Assembly: GCA_963710355.1 (NCBI GenBank)
Contig: CAVPZU010000003.1
Location: 558,001-622,000, forward strand
DNA: 64,000 nt
Direction of reading: 5' to 3'
From: Fen-1359 sp963710355
Lineage (GTDB): Bacteria > Planctomycetota > Phycisphaerae > Sedimentisphaerales > Anaerobacaceae
Below are positions 7,904-18,240 of the stretch, one piece after another. Position numbers and translations under genes: made by a program. The stretch's first letter is position 1. Each line of letters opens with the position of its first letter. The notes under the pieces were generated by a model. The model was not told the origin of the DNA and did no database searches. It saw nothing but the letters and a program-made list of their open reading frames with translations.

Positions 7904-10769
7904 ATGGAAAAAGTGATTCAAATAACCGGGGCGGCAGAGCATAATCTCAAGAATATCAACCTGAGTATCCCGCGTGACAAGCTTGTGGTTATAACCGGCA
8001 TAAGCGGGTCGGGCAAAAGCTCGCTGGCCTTCGATACGATTTACGCAGAAGGCCGGCGAAAATACGTCGAGTCGCTCAGCTCCTATGCAAGGCAATTTCT
8101 CGAACAGATGCAAAAACCCGCCGTCGGCAGCATCACAGGACTTGCCCCGACAATCGCAATCGAGCAACGCTCCGCCGGCAGCAATCCCCGCTCGACGGTC
8201 GCCACCACCACCGAGATTTACGACTATTTTCGTCTGCTTTTTGCGAGGGCAGGTGAGCCCCATTGCTGGGTATGCGGAAAGGAAATTACCAGCCAGCATT
8301 CATCCCAGATAGTCGATTCCGTCCTTTCCAGACCTCAGGGAACAAGGATTCAGATTTGTGCGCCGCTTGTTCGCGGCAAAAAGGGCGAACACAGGGAAAT
8401 CTTCGCAGACATCCAGCGGGAAGGTTTTGTGCGGGTTCTGGTTGACGGTAAAATTTATGACGTCAAAACCGCACCTGCCCTCGACAAAAACAAAAAACAT
8501 ACGATTGCCGCCGTTGTGGACAGACTCATACTTAAATCTGAGAAAGAAAAGCAAGGCCAGAGCATTCGGCTGGCAGATTCGATTGAAACAGCCTTAAAAC
8601 TCGGCGACGGTTTGGTTCTTGTCCTGCTGCAGGAACCGGGCAGACAATCCGCAGAAGGTAAAAGCGACTCCGCCGACGGCGGATGGGAAGAGGTAATCTA
8701 CAGCGAAAAATTCGCCTGCCCCGAGCACCCGGAAGCGAGCCTCGAAGAACTGTCGCCGAGGCTGTTCAGCTTCAACAGTCCTTACGGGGCGTGCAAAAGC
8801 TGCGACGGCCTCGGAACAATCCTCGAATTTGACCCCGACCTGATTGTGCCGGACAAATCGGTCTCGCTCGAAAACGGCGCGATAACCGCCTGGCGAAAAG
8901 GCGGCAAGCGAATGAACATATATTACAACCGCCTTATAAAAAAATTCTGCGCTCAGACTCGGCATCAGCAGACAAATGCCGTTCGAGCAGATACCGCAGG
9001 ATGTAAGAAAGATATTGATGTACGGCACAAATTCTGCCGACCAAAAAGTTCACGGTTTTTCATTCGAAGGGGTCATTCCAAATCTGATGCGGCGATGGCG
9101 AACAACGCAGAGCGAATATGTAAAGGCCCGTCTGCACGGATGCCTTTCGGAGCAGCCCTGCCAAAGCTGCAACGGCGCAAGGCTGCGCCCGGAGGCCGTC
9201 GCTGTCACTGTCGGCGGCAAAAATATCCAGAAGCTTTCAACGATGACCATTGAGCAGGCACAGCGGTTCTTCGACAATCTCAAATTAGACAAGGAAAAGG
9301 CCCTGATTGCGGACCAGATTCTAAAGGAAATCAAGGCACGCCTCCAGTTTATGGCGGACGTGGGGCTGGGGTATCTGACGCTCGAGCGAAAAAGCAGCAC
9401 GCTCTCCGGCGGCGAGGCCCAGAGAATCAGGCTCGCCACGCAGGTCGGCAGCGGACTGGTAGGCGTCTGCTACGTTCTCGATGAGCCGACAATAGGACTC
9501 CATAAACGCGACAATGAACGCCTGCTCGGAATCCTGCGAAGGCTCTGCACAATCGGCAACACCGTTATAGTTGTCGAACACGATGAAGACATAATCAAAA
9601 ACGCCGACCATATCATCGACATCGGCCCGGGTGCAGGCCTGCACGGCGGCGAACTGGTGGCAGAAGGAACTCTTAACGATATCATAGCCTGCCCGAAATC
9701 CATTACAGGCGATTACCTCGCCGGCAGAAAAAAAATCCCTTTGCCCGCACAGAGACGCAGGGCAGATTTGAAGCGATGCGTCGAGGTAAAAGGGGCGGCG
9801 GAAAACAACCTGAAAAATATCGACGTCAAATTCCCGCTCGGCGTGTTTATCTGTGTCACCGGCGTTTCGGGTTCGGGCAAAAGCACGCTGGTCAATCAGA
9901 TTCTGCTCTATGCACTCAAACGAAGGCTTTACAGGGCGGGCGAAAAACCCGGCAAACATAAAACAATTCTCGGTGCCTCGCAGATTGACAAGGTAATCGA
10001 GATTGACCAGTCGCCAATAGGCAAAACCCCGCGGAGCAACCCCGCGACATATACGGGCGTCTTCGACCTGATAAGGAAGTTATTTTCGATGACCAGAGAG
10101 GCGAAGATTCGCGGCTACAGGCCCGGCAGATTCAGCTTCAACGTCAAAGGCGGCAGATGCGAACATTGCCAAGGCCAGGGAACAAAAAGGATTGAGATGC
10201 ACTTTCTGCCCGACGTTTACGTCACCTGCCAGCAGTGCAAAGGGACGCGCTACAACCCGGAGACACTACAGGTCACCTATCGCGGCAAAAATATAGCCGA
10301 TGTCCTCGATATGCCGATTGAAGAGGCAATAAAATTTTTTGAGAACTTTCCGACAATAGCACGGCTGCTCAAGACCCTCAACAACGTAGGTTTGGGCTAT
10401 ATGCGGCTCGGGCAATTCTCCACCACCCTTTCAGGCGGCGAGGCCCAGAGGGTAAAACTCGCCGCTGAACTCGGCAAGGCCCAGACCGGCCATACGTTGT
10501 ATGTCCTCGATGAGCCGACAACAGGTCTGCATTTTGCGGATATTCACAACCTGTTAAATGTGCTCCAGCGATTGGTCGATTTGGGCAACACAGTCGTGGT
10601 GATTGAACATAATCTCGATGTGATAAAGCTGGCCGACTATATAATCGACCTCGGTCCAGAGGGAGGCGACGCCGGCGGCAGGGTCGTGGCCGCAGGAACT
10701 CCTAAGGAAATTATCAGAAACAAAGACAGCTATACTGCCAAGTATCTAAAACCAAAACTAATCGGATAA
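7904..10769 (+). CDS. uvrA: Excinuclease ABC subunit A (single frameshift)
   Basis: The ATP-dependent damage-recognition subunit of nucleotide excision repair. The first frame carries the N-terminal Walker A (GISGSGKSSLAFDTIYAEG), the signature RQFLEQM and a zinc CxxC module (CPEH ... CKSCDG). The second frame, from about 8945, carries CLSEQPCQSCNGARLRPEA, the first-half ABC signature (LSGGEAQRIRLA), the second Walker A (GVSGSGKSTLVNQIL), the zinc module CEHCQGQG...CQQCKG and the final signature and Walker B. The frames meet at an A7 run (8938-8944). Corrected length is about 955 residues, as expected. A palindromic repeat (8669-8683) adds the peptide DSADGGW in frame. Confidence 0.92.
8669..8683. 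repeat. Palindromic element inside uvrA (TCCGCC-GAC-GGCGGA)
   Basis: Perfect 6-bp arms. It is read in frame as S-A-D-G-G within a poorly conserved stretch of UvrA. The 15-nt length keeps the frame. Confidence 0.8.
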
Positions 10770-10787
10770 AAATATGGAGCCACAGAT

Positions 10788-10842
10788 TTCACGGATTACA
10801 TAGAAGGGAAAAAGTTAAAACCGCGGATTGCACGGATTCAAA
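10788..10842. repeat. Dispersed CACAGATT/CACGGATT repeat
   Basis: The uvrA-mtnA gap holds GCCACAGATTTCACGGATTA and CCGCGGATTGCACGGATTC. The same periodic motif recurs at about 27821-27838 and, on the other strand, near 49800-49832. No coding sense is visible. Confidence 0.55.
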
Positions 10843-10864
10843 AGAGGATTATATTAAAACAAAT

Positions 10865-11938
10865 ATGAAACTATCAGCGATAAAATGGATTGGCGATGTG
10901 AACGGCTTCCTCGAGGTCATCGACCAAAGGAAACTGCCGGCCCGGTTGGTCAGAATAAAAATCAGGGACACAAAATCTCTTGTTATTGCGATAAAGACCC
11001 TTTCTGTCCGCGGGGCGCCTCTTATCGGCGTGGCCGCTGCCTACGGTCTCGTGCTGGCACTCCAGAAAATATCGCAAACAAGCAATGTGCGGGATGCGAT
11101 TGTGCTGCTGAAAAAACAGGCAGGAAAAATCGTCTTATCGAGGCCAACGGCGGCCAATCTTTTCTGGGCGGTCAACCGTGTGATGCAGAAAGCACAGGTC
11201 TTTATTTCAAAAAATCCGCAAGCGTCCACAAAAGACCTCAAAAAACTTGTTCTGAATGAAGCCAACAAGATATATCGGGAAGATGTTGATATGTGCAAAC
11301 GCATCGGTAAGTTCGGCGAAAAACTTATCAAAAGTGGTTCAGGGATTTTAACGCATTGCAATGCCGGAGCATTGGCGACCGCAGGAGAGGGAACCGCCCT
11401 GTCGGCAATCTATCAAGCCCACAAAAAGGGGAAAAAATTCAGGGTTTATGTTGATGAGACAAGACCTCTTTTGCAGGGCAGCAGACTTACCGCCTGGGAA
11501 TTGTCGCAGGCAGGCCTTGATACGACTGTGATTTGCGACAATATGGCCTGGACCCTTATGAAGAGTGGAAAAATTACTATGGTTTTAACCGGCGCAGACC
11601 GAATCGCCGCCAACGGCGACAGCGCAAATAAAATCGGCACCTACAGTTTAAGCATACTGGCGAAAGTTCATAAAATCCCGTTTTACATCGCAGCGCCGTC
11701 AAGCACATTTGATTTAAGCACCAAAGATGGTGCCGCTATACCTATAGAATACAGACCTGCCGATGAAGTTGCAAAATTTTGCGGCAAACCGATAACGCCG
11801 AAAGGCGTTAAAATTTACAATCCCGCCTTCGACATCACACCCGCGAAGTATATCACGGCAATCATCACCGATAAGGGAATAATCAGAAAACCTGATGCAA
11901 AAAAAATCACAGTGTTTTTCAGGCAGCACAAATCCTAA
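10865..11938 (+). CDS. mtnA: Methylthioribose-1-phosphate isomerase
   Basis: Converts S-methyl-5-thioribose-1-phosphate to the ribulose form in methionine salvage (eIF2B-related fold). The 357 residues show RGAPLIGVAAAYG near residue 43, the active-site Cys in LTHCNAGALAT, the DETRPLLQGSRLTAWEL signature and the catalytic Asp in LTGADRIAANGD. Complete with normal length. It ends 4 bp into the convergent NifU-like gene. No other methionine-salvage gene is adjacent. Confidence 0.95.
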   Translation: MKLSAIKWIGDVNGFLEVIDQRKLPARLVRIKIRDTKSLVIAIKTLSVRGAPLIGVAAAYGLVLALQKISQTSNVRDAIVLLKKQAGKIVLSRPTAANLFWAVNRVMQKAQVFISKNPQASTKDLKKLVLNEANKIYREDVDMCKRIGKFGEKLIKSGSGILTHCNAGALATAGEGTALSAIYQAHKKGKKFRVYVDETRPLLQGSRLTAWELSQAGLDTTVICDNMAWTLMKSGKITMVLTGADRIAANGDSANKIGTYSLSILAKVHKIPFYIAAPSSTFDLSTKDGAAIPIEYRPADEVAKFCGKPITPKGVKIYNPAFDITPAKYITAIITDKGIIRKPDAKKITVFFRQHKS

Positions 11939-12213
11939 TCGACGGCGATGACTTTCCCAACTTCAGGCACTTTGCTTTTGAGCATTCTCTCGATGCCCAT
12001 CTTAAGTGTCATTCTTGCGCCGGGACAGCCGCTGCAAGCCCCCTGCAGTCGCACCTTAACGCTGTTATCCTCGCCGACACCTATCAGTTCGATGTCCCCG
12101 CCGTGCCCCTGAAGTGCAGGACGGACCGCATCGATAACCTCTCTAACCTTTTCTTCAAGGCTTTTTTCTCCGCCGCCCGCCTCTGGCGGGTTGCAGCCGC
12201 AACAATCGCTCAT
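11935..12213 (-). CDS. NifU-like C-terminal domain Fe-S scaffold
   Basis: A 92-residue protein made almost entirely of the NifU C-terminal domain (HGGDIELIGVGEDNSVKVRL, then the cluster-binding CSGCPGA CxxC). It has a short N-terminal extension, MSDCCGCNPP, with three extra cysteines. It likely carries or delivers Fe-S clusters. The Cys-rich leader is unusual for Nfu proteins and may add a metal site; that is inference. Confidence 0.9.
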   Translation of the reverse strand: MSDCCGCNPPEAGGGEKSLEEKVREVIDAVRPALQGHGGDIELIGVGEDNSVKVRLQGACSGCPGARMTLKMGIERMLKSKVPEVGKVIAVD

Positions 12214-12426
12214 AAAAAACTCCTTTAAGCCAGAATCGGCCTTATTTTAAGATTATACACTGCCTTTTTACTATTATACGAAACAGACAAACTTAAGTTA
12301 AGCTTTTTCGGATAGTTTCTGCCGGAAAATCAAAGACATCGATTTTTAATAGAGAAAATTTTATTGCGGGGAAAACCCCTAATGTATATACTGCAGAATT
12401 TGGAATCTCGGTTATAAGGAGCATAA

Positions 12427-13164
12427 ATGGGACCCGTCCTGAAAGGACTTATACAGTTACAAAGCGTTGAAAACCTGTTGCGGGCTACCAAAGGCAAGCT
12501 GACCCGATGCCGACGAAATGTTCTCATTCATGAAAATCAAATCAGAAGTCTTCAAAACACCCTCGAATCAAAAAAAGAAGAGATGCAGCTTACAAAGGTG
12601 CAGTCCGACCGCCTCGAGCTGGAACTGAAAAGCAGGGACGAGACAATCGCAAAATTGCGTGCGTCGCTCAACACCGCCAAGACAAACAAGGAATATTCGG
12701 TGCTGCTTACCCAGCTTAATACGACAAAGGCGGACAACTCAAAAATCGAAACACAGGTGCTCGAATTGCTCAAGGAAATCGAGGCGGACGAGGCAGAGTG
12801 CAAAAAAATCAAGGAGCAAATCGAAGAGCAGAAAAAGCTGCTCGAGCAGAAACGCAAAGAATCTGACACCCTCAGCGCCAAATATGAAGAAGAGATAAAA
12901 CAGATTCAGCAGCAGTGGGACAAGCTGGCACGCACAATACCGTCCGAGCCGCTGGAAATCTTCAAACGTGTTGCGGATACCTACGACGGCGAGGCCCTGG
13001 CAAAGATTGAACAGCAGGAGGGCAAAACGCTTATGTATAGTTGCGGCGGGTGCTTTATGAACATAACAGCCGAGTCCGTCAATATGCTTATGACCCACGA
13101 CGACATTATCAGATGCCCAATCTGCACGCGGATACTTTTTCTGGGCGACCAGCAGGAGACTTAA
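12427..13164 (+). CDS. Coiled-coil protein with C4 zinc ribbon (CT398 family)
   Basis: A 245-residue protein with a long charged antiparallel coiled coil (about 20-180) and a C-terminal zinc ribbon: CGGC near residue 204 and CPIC near residue 234. This is the architecture of the CT398/DUF164 family, which is widely conserved and poorly understood; the chlamydial member binds sigma-54 and secretion components. The start is supported by AAGGAG 8 bases upstream. It precedes the RNase H-PurN fusion by about 130 bp. Confidence 0.85.
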   Translation: MGPVLKGLIQLQSVENLLRATKGKLTRCRRNVLIHENQIRSLQNTLESKKEEMQLTKVQSDRLELELKSRDETIAKLRASLNTAKTNKEYSVLLTQLNTTKADNSKIETQVLELLKEIEADEAECKKIKEQIEEQKKLLEQKRKESDTLSAKYEEEIKQIQQQWDKLARTIPSEPLEIFKRVADTYDGEALAKIEQQEGKTLMYSCGGCFMNITAESVNMLMTHDDIIRCPICTRILFLGDQQET

Positions 13165-13295
13165 TCCGCCTTATGGCGAACCAGGGAAAAAACGGGTCGC
13201 AACCTCATCCAAATTACTTGCAAATGGCCTATCCATCTGTTTTATTATCATTTATCAGATTGTAAACAGGACAGAAAGATTAAGGAATAAATAAC

Positions 13296-14417
13296 TTGCA
13301 CGACAAGATGGTTCGACAAGCTTACCACAAGATAGTTATATATACCGACGGTGGCAGCAGGGGTAATCCCGGGCCGGCAGCAGCCGCCTTTATCCTTGCC
13401 GATGAAAATGGAAAAAAACTTGTCTCCCAGGCCTCTTTCCTCGGAAAGACAACGAACAACTTCGCTGAATACACCGCAATTGTCAATGCCCTCCAGGCCG
13501 CCGAACAATTAGGCGGCAAATCCGTCGCCATCTATAGCGACAGTGAGCTGGCAGTCAAACAAATTAACGGCCAATACAAGGTGAAAAACGATAACATCAG
13601 AGGGCTTTTTGCAAAGGCGGTCGAGCTGCTCGGCGGCTTTGAGAACTGGACGGTTCAATACATACCAAGGGATAAAAACAGCGAGGCAGACGAGCTTGTA
13701 AACCGTGCGTTAAATCTCGAACAGGACATAAAAACAGTACAGTGTGAAGGGTTAAGAGTAAAGGATGAACCCTGCACCCTGAACCCTTCACCCTTGACCG
13801 GACAGCCAATAAGACTTGCAGTCCTGATTAGCGGCGGAGGCAGGACGCTGCTCAATATCCTCGACCAGATAAAGGCGGGCAGGCTCAATGCCGAGATACC
13901 ATTGGTCATAAGCTCACTCTCGACGGCAGCCGGCGTCGAGAAGGCCAGGGCCGCCGGGCTGAACGTCAAAATCATCCGAACAAAGGATTATCCCGATATC
14001 GACCGGTTCAGCAGCCGTATCACAGAAGAGCTCGATGCCGCCGGCGCCGACCTTGTTGTTCAGGGAGGCTGGCTGTGTCTGTGGAAGATACCGGCTCGAT
14101 ATACAAATCGCGTGATGAACATTCACCCTGCCCTGCTGCCGGGCTTCGGCGGCAAGGGAATGTGGGGCCATCACGTTCACGAGGCCGTTCTCGCTGCCGG
14201 CTGCAAGGTGAGCGGATGCACGGTGCATTTCTGCACAAATGAATACGACAAAGGCCCAACCATCATCCAGCGATGCTGCCCCGTTGAAGACGACGATACG
14301 CCCGATACACTGGCGGCGAGGGTCTTCAAGCAGGAATGTATCGCATATCCGCAGGCCATAAGATTATTCGCCGACGGAAGACTAAACGTTGAAAACGGAA
14401 AAGTAAAAATAAAGTAA
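13296..14417 (+). CDS. purN: Fusion of RNase HI-type domain and PurN formyltransferase
   Basis: Residues 5-143 form an RNase H fold with all four acidic sites visible (IYTDGGSRGNPGP, NNFAEYTAI, YSDSELA, NSEADELVN). Residues 170-373 are phosphoribosylglycinamide formyltransferase, with LISGGGRTLLN, catalytic Asn and His in VMNIHPALLPG and catalytic Asp in EYDKGPTI. The linker (about 150-165) is encoded by a palindromic repeat (13744-13791). The start is TTG at 13296, or ATG at 13308. The product would join R-loop/RNA-primer removal to a purine synthesis step; a functional link is unproven, and the fusion may simply be read-through of a repeat inserted at a former stop. Confidence 0.9.
   Translation: MHDKMVRQAYHKIVIYTDGGSRGNPGPAAAAFILADENGKKLVSQASFLGKTTNNFAEYTAIVNALQAAEQLGGKSVAIYSDSELAVKQINGQYKVKNDNIRGLFAKAVELLGGFENWTVQYIPRDKNSEADELVNRALNLEQDIKTVQCEGLRVKDEPCTLNPSPLTGQPIRLAVLISGGGRTLLNILDQIKAGRLNAEIPLVISSLSTAAGVEKARAAGLNVKIIRTKDYPDIDRFSSRITEELDAAGADLVVQGGWLCLWKIPARYTNRVMNIHPALLPGFGGKGMWGHHVHEAVLAAGCKVSGCTVHFCTNEYDKGPTIIQRCCPVEDDDTPDTLAARVFKQECIAYPQAIRLFADGRLNVENGKVKIK
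13744..13791. repeat. Hairpin repeat forming the fusion linker
   Basis: Perfect 10-bp arms GTGAAGGGTT / AACCCTTCAC enclose GGGTT/AACCC-rich sequence. Related GGGTTCAGGGTGAAG and CACCCTTAACCCTTAACAC stretches lie at about 34225-34305 in noncoding DNA, so this is a mobile or dispersed repeat captured by the gene. Confidence 0.75.
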
Positions 14418-14456
14418 TCGGAAAATAAAAAGATACAAAAACCAATATAAGACAGG

Positions 14457-14912
14457 TTGCAATTGACAAAAAGACAGAACATAATCGTGGCAAAACTTAT
14501 CATCGTGCTGGTTATCACCGCCGCCGCCGCATTTACGATGATGAACTTCAAGGATTTTATCAACCGCAAGGAAGGTATGCGCACAATAACCCAGCTCGGT
14601 CAGCACATTCTCGAATACAGAAAAACCTACGGCTCGCTTCCGCCTGAATCTTATATCGAAAAAATTAAAAAAAGTTTGGAGGGCAGTGTCCGGCTGGGAA
14701 CAGTACAATACAGGGCAATCTGGATTACCTTTGATTCAAAAGATGATACTATCCTGGCATATACGCAAGAGAACTATCACTCGCTTTTTCTCAAGAGCGG
14801 CTACGTCGTCCTGTGGTTAAACGGCAAAGTTGAATGGATGGAAGCAGGCCGATTCGAAAATCTCCTCGCCGGTCAGCAGAGCCTCGAGGAAATCAAAACC
14901 ACGCATAAATAA
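14457..14912 (+). CDS. Membrane-anchored pseudopilin-like hypothetical protein
   Basis: A 151-residue protein with a TTG start at 14457 (or 14463). One N-terminal transmembrane helix (about 10-27, LIIVLVITAAAAFTMM) is followed by a soluble domain. The end (VVLWLNGKVEWMEAGRFENLL) resembles the GHVEW-type tail of planctomycete prepilin-like proteins, but the N-terminal prepilin peptidase motif is missing. It lies directly downstream of the RNase H-PurN gene. Function unknown. Confidence 0.6.
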   Translation: MQLTKRQNIIVAKLIIVLVITAAAAFTMMNFKDFINRKEGMRTITQLGQHILEYRKTYGSLPPESYIEKIKKSLEGSVRLGTVQYRAIWITFDSKDDTILAYTQENYHSLFLKSGYVVLWLNGKVEWMEAGRFENLLAGQQSLEEIKTTHK

Positions 14913-15037
14913 CCAGCAGAACGAGGCATAATACACCAAAAAGGATGTATCTAAGGCGTTCTTTCGGAATTGAACGGCTTGGTTGCGTAATCAAAAGCCT
15001 AATACGGGAAATATCAAATTAATTAAGGAGACTATTT

Positions 15038-16068
15038 ATGTATTGTAGAGTAATTATTTGCTTTTTATTGATTGTGGGGTGGTGGCAGACAGCCTGCGCC
15101 TGATGAGCTGGTTTTCAAGAACGGAGACAAGCTCAATGGAAAGGTCATTCAGTCTGTCGAGGGAAAACTGATTTTTGATTCGAACGTTGGGGGGAATATC
15201 AAGGTCGATTTGTCAAAAATTCAAACGTTCAGGACAGACAAGGATGTGGAGGTGCATTTAACTGACGGCACAAGTTTGAACCAGACTATTCTCGAATCCA
15301 ATCCCGGCTTTTTTGTCATCAGGGGCAACGAGACATTAAAAGGCCAGGAAATTGCTCTCGACAAGATAGTCTCAATCAATCCGCCCAAAAAACCCGAACC
15401 GAAATGGACTGGAGACATCTCGGCGGGACTTACTGCTACAAGAGGCAACACGGTCACCGATACAAGTAATTTAAGCGTGAACCTGATGAAAAGGACAGAA
15501 AAAGACCGGACACTTCTTAGCGGCTACTATATCAGAAGCCAACAGGAAGACCCTGTCAGCGGAGAAAAGGTTAAGACGGAAGATAACTGGTGGATTAGAG
15601 GTAAATACGACTACTTCGTTACCGAAAAAATTCTTTGTTTACGGCGACGGCCGTTACGAAAGAGATGCCATAGACAAGCTTGACCGGAGAGTTATAATCG
15701 GCGGCGGCGGCGGCTATCAGTGGATTGAGTCTGAGAATACGAATCTCTCGACCGAGGCAGGTCTTGCTTCGCTTTATGAGAAATATACAAACAATACCGA
15801 CAGCAAATCAACCCTTTCGGCCCAGCTCGGATACCATTTTGACAAGAAATTGCACAGTCAAATAAAGTTTTTAAACGACTTGACTTACTATCCGAGTCTC
15901 GAAAAGCTGTCTGATTTTTTCCTTACTACAACTGCCGAGATTCGATTTGCGGTCACTGAACAAATGTTTACAAATTTCAAAGTTATCTACAATTATAACA
16001 CCACACCCGCCGAGGGAACCGGCAAAACAGACGTGAAGTACCTTTTAGGTGTGGGATTGAAGTTTTAA
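15038..16068 (+). pseudogene. DUF481-type outer-membrane protein, two frameshifts
   Basis: An ATG at 15038 with AAGGAG upstream begins a signal peptide (MYCRVIICFLLIVG) that hits a stop at 15101. The mature part reads on in another frame (DELVFKNGDKLNGKVI ... TGDISAGLTATRGNT) to 15683. A second shift at an A6 run (15625-15630) restores FVYGDGRYERDAIDKLDRRV and the final strands to 16068. DUF481 proteins are porin-like beta barrels with alternating-hydrophobicity strands and a terminal aromatic residue, as here (VGLKF). Two lesions suggest decay or sequence error. Confidence 0.65.
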
Positions 16069-16201
16069 TGCCGTCTTATGAAATATCCCGACCAATGTTT
16101 TTGGGATTTTGAGTGTGGAATGTGAAATTCTCCTGTATATAAACGGAGTTACGTAGATTCTTATAAGCATATAGGGTCTAATTTAATGAAAGGAGACTAA
16201 T

Positions 16202-16903
16202 ATGGTGCCAATGCAAAAACGCCTGGGGGCCGAGTTTGTCGGAACATTCTGGCTGGTTCTCGGAGGTTGCGGTAGCGCCGTTTTGGCCGCAGCTTATCCA
16301 CATCTGGGAATAGGATTTCTTGGAGTAGCGCTGGCTTTTGGATTGACAGTACTGACAATGGCTTTTGCCATCGGTCATATTTCTGGCTGTCATCTAAACC
16401 CGGCCGTCACCATTGGACTGTAGGCAGGTGGTCGTTTTTCCGCAAAGGATATTTTTCCCTACATTGTTGCTCAAGTTTTAGGGGCGGTCGCCGGCGCAGG
16501 CGTGCTTTACATTATTGCCAGCGGTAAAACCGATTTTGATGTAGCAGGTGGTTTTGCCTCGAACGGCTACGCAGCACATTCTCCGGGCGGCTATTCATTA
16601 ACTGCCTGTCTGGTCACCGAAATCGTTATGACCTTTATTTTTTTGATGATTATTTTAGGAGCCACCGACAAGCTGACCGCACAAAATTTTGCGCCTATCG
16701 CCATTGGTCTGGGGCTGACTTTGATTCACCTGATTAGTATTCCGGTGACAAATACATCGGTAAATCCTGCTCGCAGCACCGGTGTTGCAATATATGCCGG
16801 CGGATGGGCAATTACTCAACTCTGGCTTTTCTGGCTGGCTCCTTTCATCGGTGCTGCCGTTGGCGGATTAATCTACCGTATTCTCGGCATAAAGAACGTA
16901 TAA
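16202..16903 (+). pseudogene. aqpZ: Aquaporin Z with in-frame amber codon
   Basis: A water channel of six membrane helices with both NPA loops (HLNPAVTIGL and NTSVNPARST). The frame is continuous from 16202 to 16903 except for TAG at 16421-16423, exactly where AqpZ proteins have Trp in the IGLWAGGRF stretch; one G-to-A change from TGG explains it. The sequence is strikingly close to proteobacterial AqpZ (FVGTFWLVLGGCGSAVLAA, ISIPVTNTSVNPARST), suggesting horizontal acquisition. Its stop codon overlaps the end of the adjacent IS630 copy, so the insertion may have set the C-terminus. TAG is a normal stop elsewhere (mnmE). Confidence 0.85.
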
Positions 16904-18055
16904 TACCAATTCCATAAATTAATTGCGATCGATGTAGTTAGCTCGACATATACTTTTAACCAATTCAGCGGTAAGACAAACCCTTTGCCACGCCTCGCAT
17001 GCGGCCTCGCGAAGGTCATCATAATCTCGATAACTTCGATTTGACCAAAAATGGCTGCGAAGATATTGCCACAAATTCTCAACAGGATTCAATTCCGGAC
17101 TATAGGCTGGTAGTTCTATTATGGTAACGTTTTCGGGTACGACAAGTTCCTTAGACTTGTGAAAACCAGCCTGATCCCAAATCAGAACCGCATGAACATC
17201 CGCAGCAATCTCCGTTGCGAACTGCTTAAGATAAACATTCATAACCTCTGTACTGATATACGGTGATAACATACCTACCGATTGTCCGGTCTGCGGACAT
17301 ACTGCTGATATTACATACAACCACTCATATTGAGTCTGCTTAACAGCAGCCGGGCGACTGCCGCGTCTTGCCCAAACCCTTGCCAATGTCCCCTGCTGAC
17401 CGAAACGAGCTTCATCCTCGAACCATACCTCTAACCGTTTGTAAGGATGAGATGCAGCTATGACTTCCAGCCTCCCGCCGATGTTTTTTTAAAATCCTGC
17501 TGTGCTTTAATGTCCGCCCTCTGATGCCGAGGTCGCGGAGCCAAATAACTATACCCCAGACGATGCAGCAGCTGATAAACACCGTTGAGACTGTAAACTA
17601 CGCCAAACTCCTTGTTCAAGATTTTTTGAATGTCCTTGCCGTACAGTGTTGCTACTGCATCGTTCTTTGTAGGACCAGCATCGATACGGGATGAAAAGTG
17701 TTCATAACTGGCTGCAGGCAGATTCGGCTTTCGACCTGAATGGTGCTGTTCCTTCAGACCATCGATGCCATGGGTGTTATACTTTGCTACCCAGCTTTGA
17801 ATCGCCCTTCGAGAATATGCGGTCATTTGTGCAATCTCGACACAAGTATATCCCTGCTGGGCGAGCGCAACAGCCTGGATTCTTCCTGCGAGGCGGGCGT
17901 TTGTTTGAGATTTTGCTGATTTTAACAACTCTTTTACGCTTTTGTATTCCTTTACTGTCATAATAACCTCCATATCAATCATTTTTATAAATCAGGTTAC
18001 TATGGTATGTATCGGAATATCCTATAAAGCGCATTTAATTATTGTAATTGGTATA
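16903..18055 (-). mobile_element. IS630-family insertion sequence, copy 1
   Basis: About 1.15 kb, bounded by ATACCAATT-type terminal inverted repeats, and nearly identical to 32449-33599 in the opposite orientation. By eye I found only a silent difference in orfA and one Asp/Glu change near the end of the transposase. Exact ends and the TA target duplication are uncertain by a few bases. The left end touches the aqpZ stop codon. Confidence 0.9.
16919..17982 (-). CDS. IS630 transposase, two frames joined by -1 frameshift
   Basis: The first frame (17982-17458, 174 aa) is a helix-turn-helix domain (GYTCVEIAQMTAYSRRAIQSW). The second holds the DDE catalytic core: FEDEARFG, LIWDQAGFHKS and NPVENLWQYL. 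They overlap at an A7 slippery run (minus-strand reading of 17484-17490). A -1 slip gives a continuous QDFKKNIGGRLEVIAASHPY junction. Because the second copy has exactly the same arrangement, the shift is most likely programmed, as described for several IS630 elements. Confidence 0.88.
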
Positions 18056-18086
18056 AGAGCCGACATCGCGATTACCAACAGAGCAA

Positions 18087-18101
18087 TCCGCCGCCGGCGG
18101 A
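18087..18101. repeat. Palindromic element TCCGCC-GCC-GGCGGA
   Basis: An intergenic copy in the gap between IS630 copy 1 and the GH5 gene. It is followed directly by the hairpin ATTCCCGCTTTCGCGGGAAT (18107-18126), the same core hairpin found in the compound elements. Confidence 0.8.
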
Positions 18102-18240
18102 CTGGATTCCCGCTTTCGCGGGAATGACATTAACGGTCAACCGGCTCTTATTAACTGCATTTGATATAAGTGGTGATTGGCGTGAAAGTTACAAGTTTGC
18201 GGAGCCGGGTTGCGGCGGGTCGAAGGCAAACTATTATATG

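Noticed and set aside
8938..8944. Programmed frameshift in uvrA at the A7 run
   Set aside because: UvrA is not known to use frameshifting, no stimulatory structure was evident, and many other genes here have simple indels; homopolymer error is likelier.
16421..16423. TAG read as an amino acid genome-wide
   Set aside because: mnmE ends with TAG exactly after its conserved CIGK terminus, so TAG acts as a stop in this genome. The aqpZ case is local.
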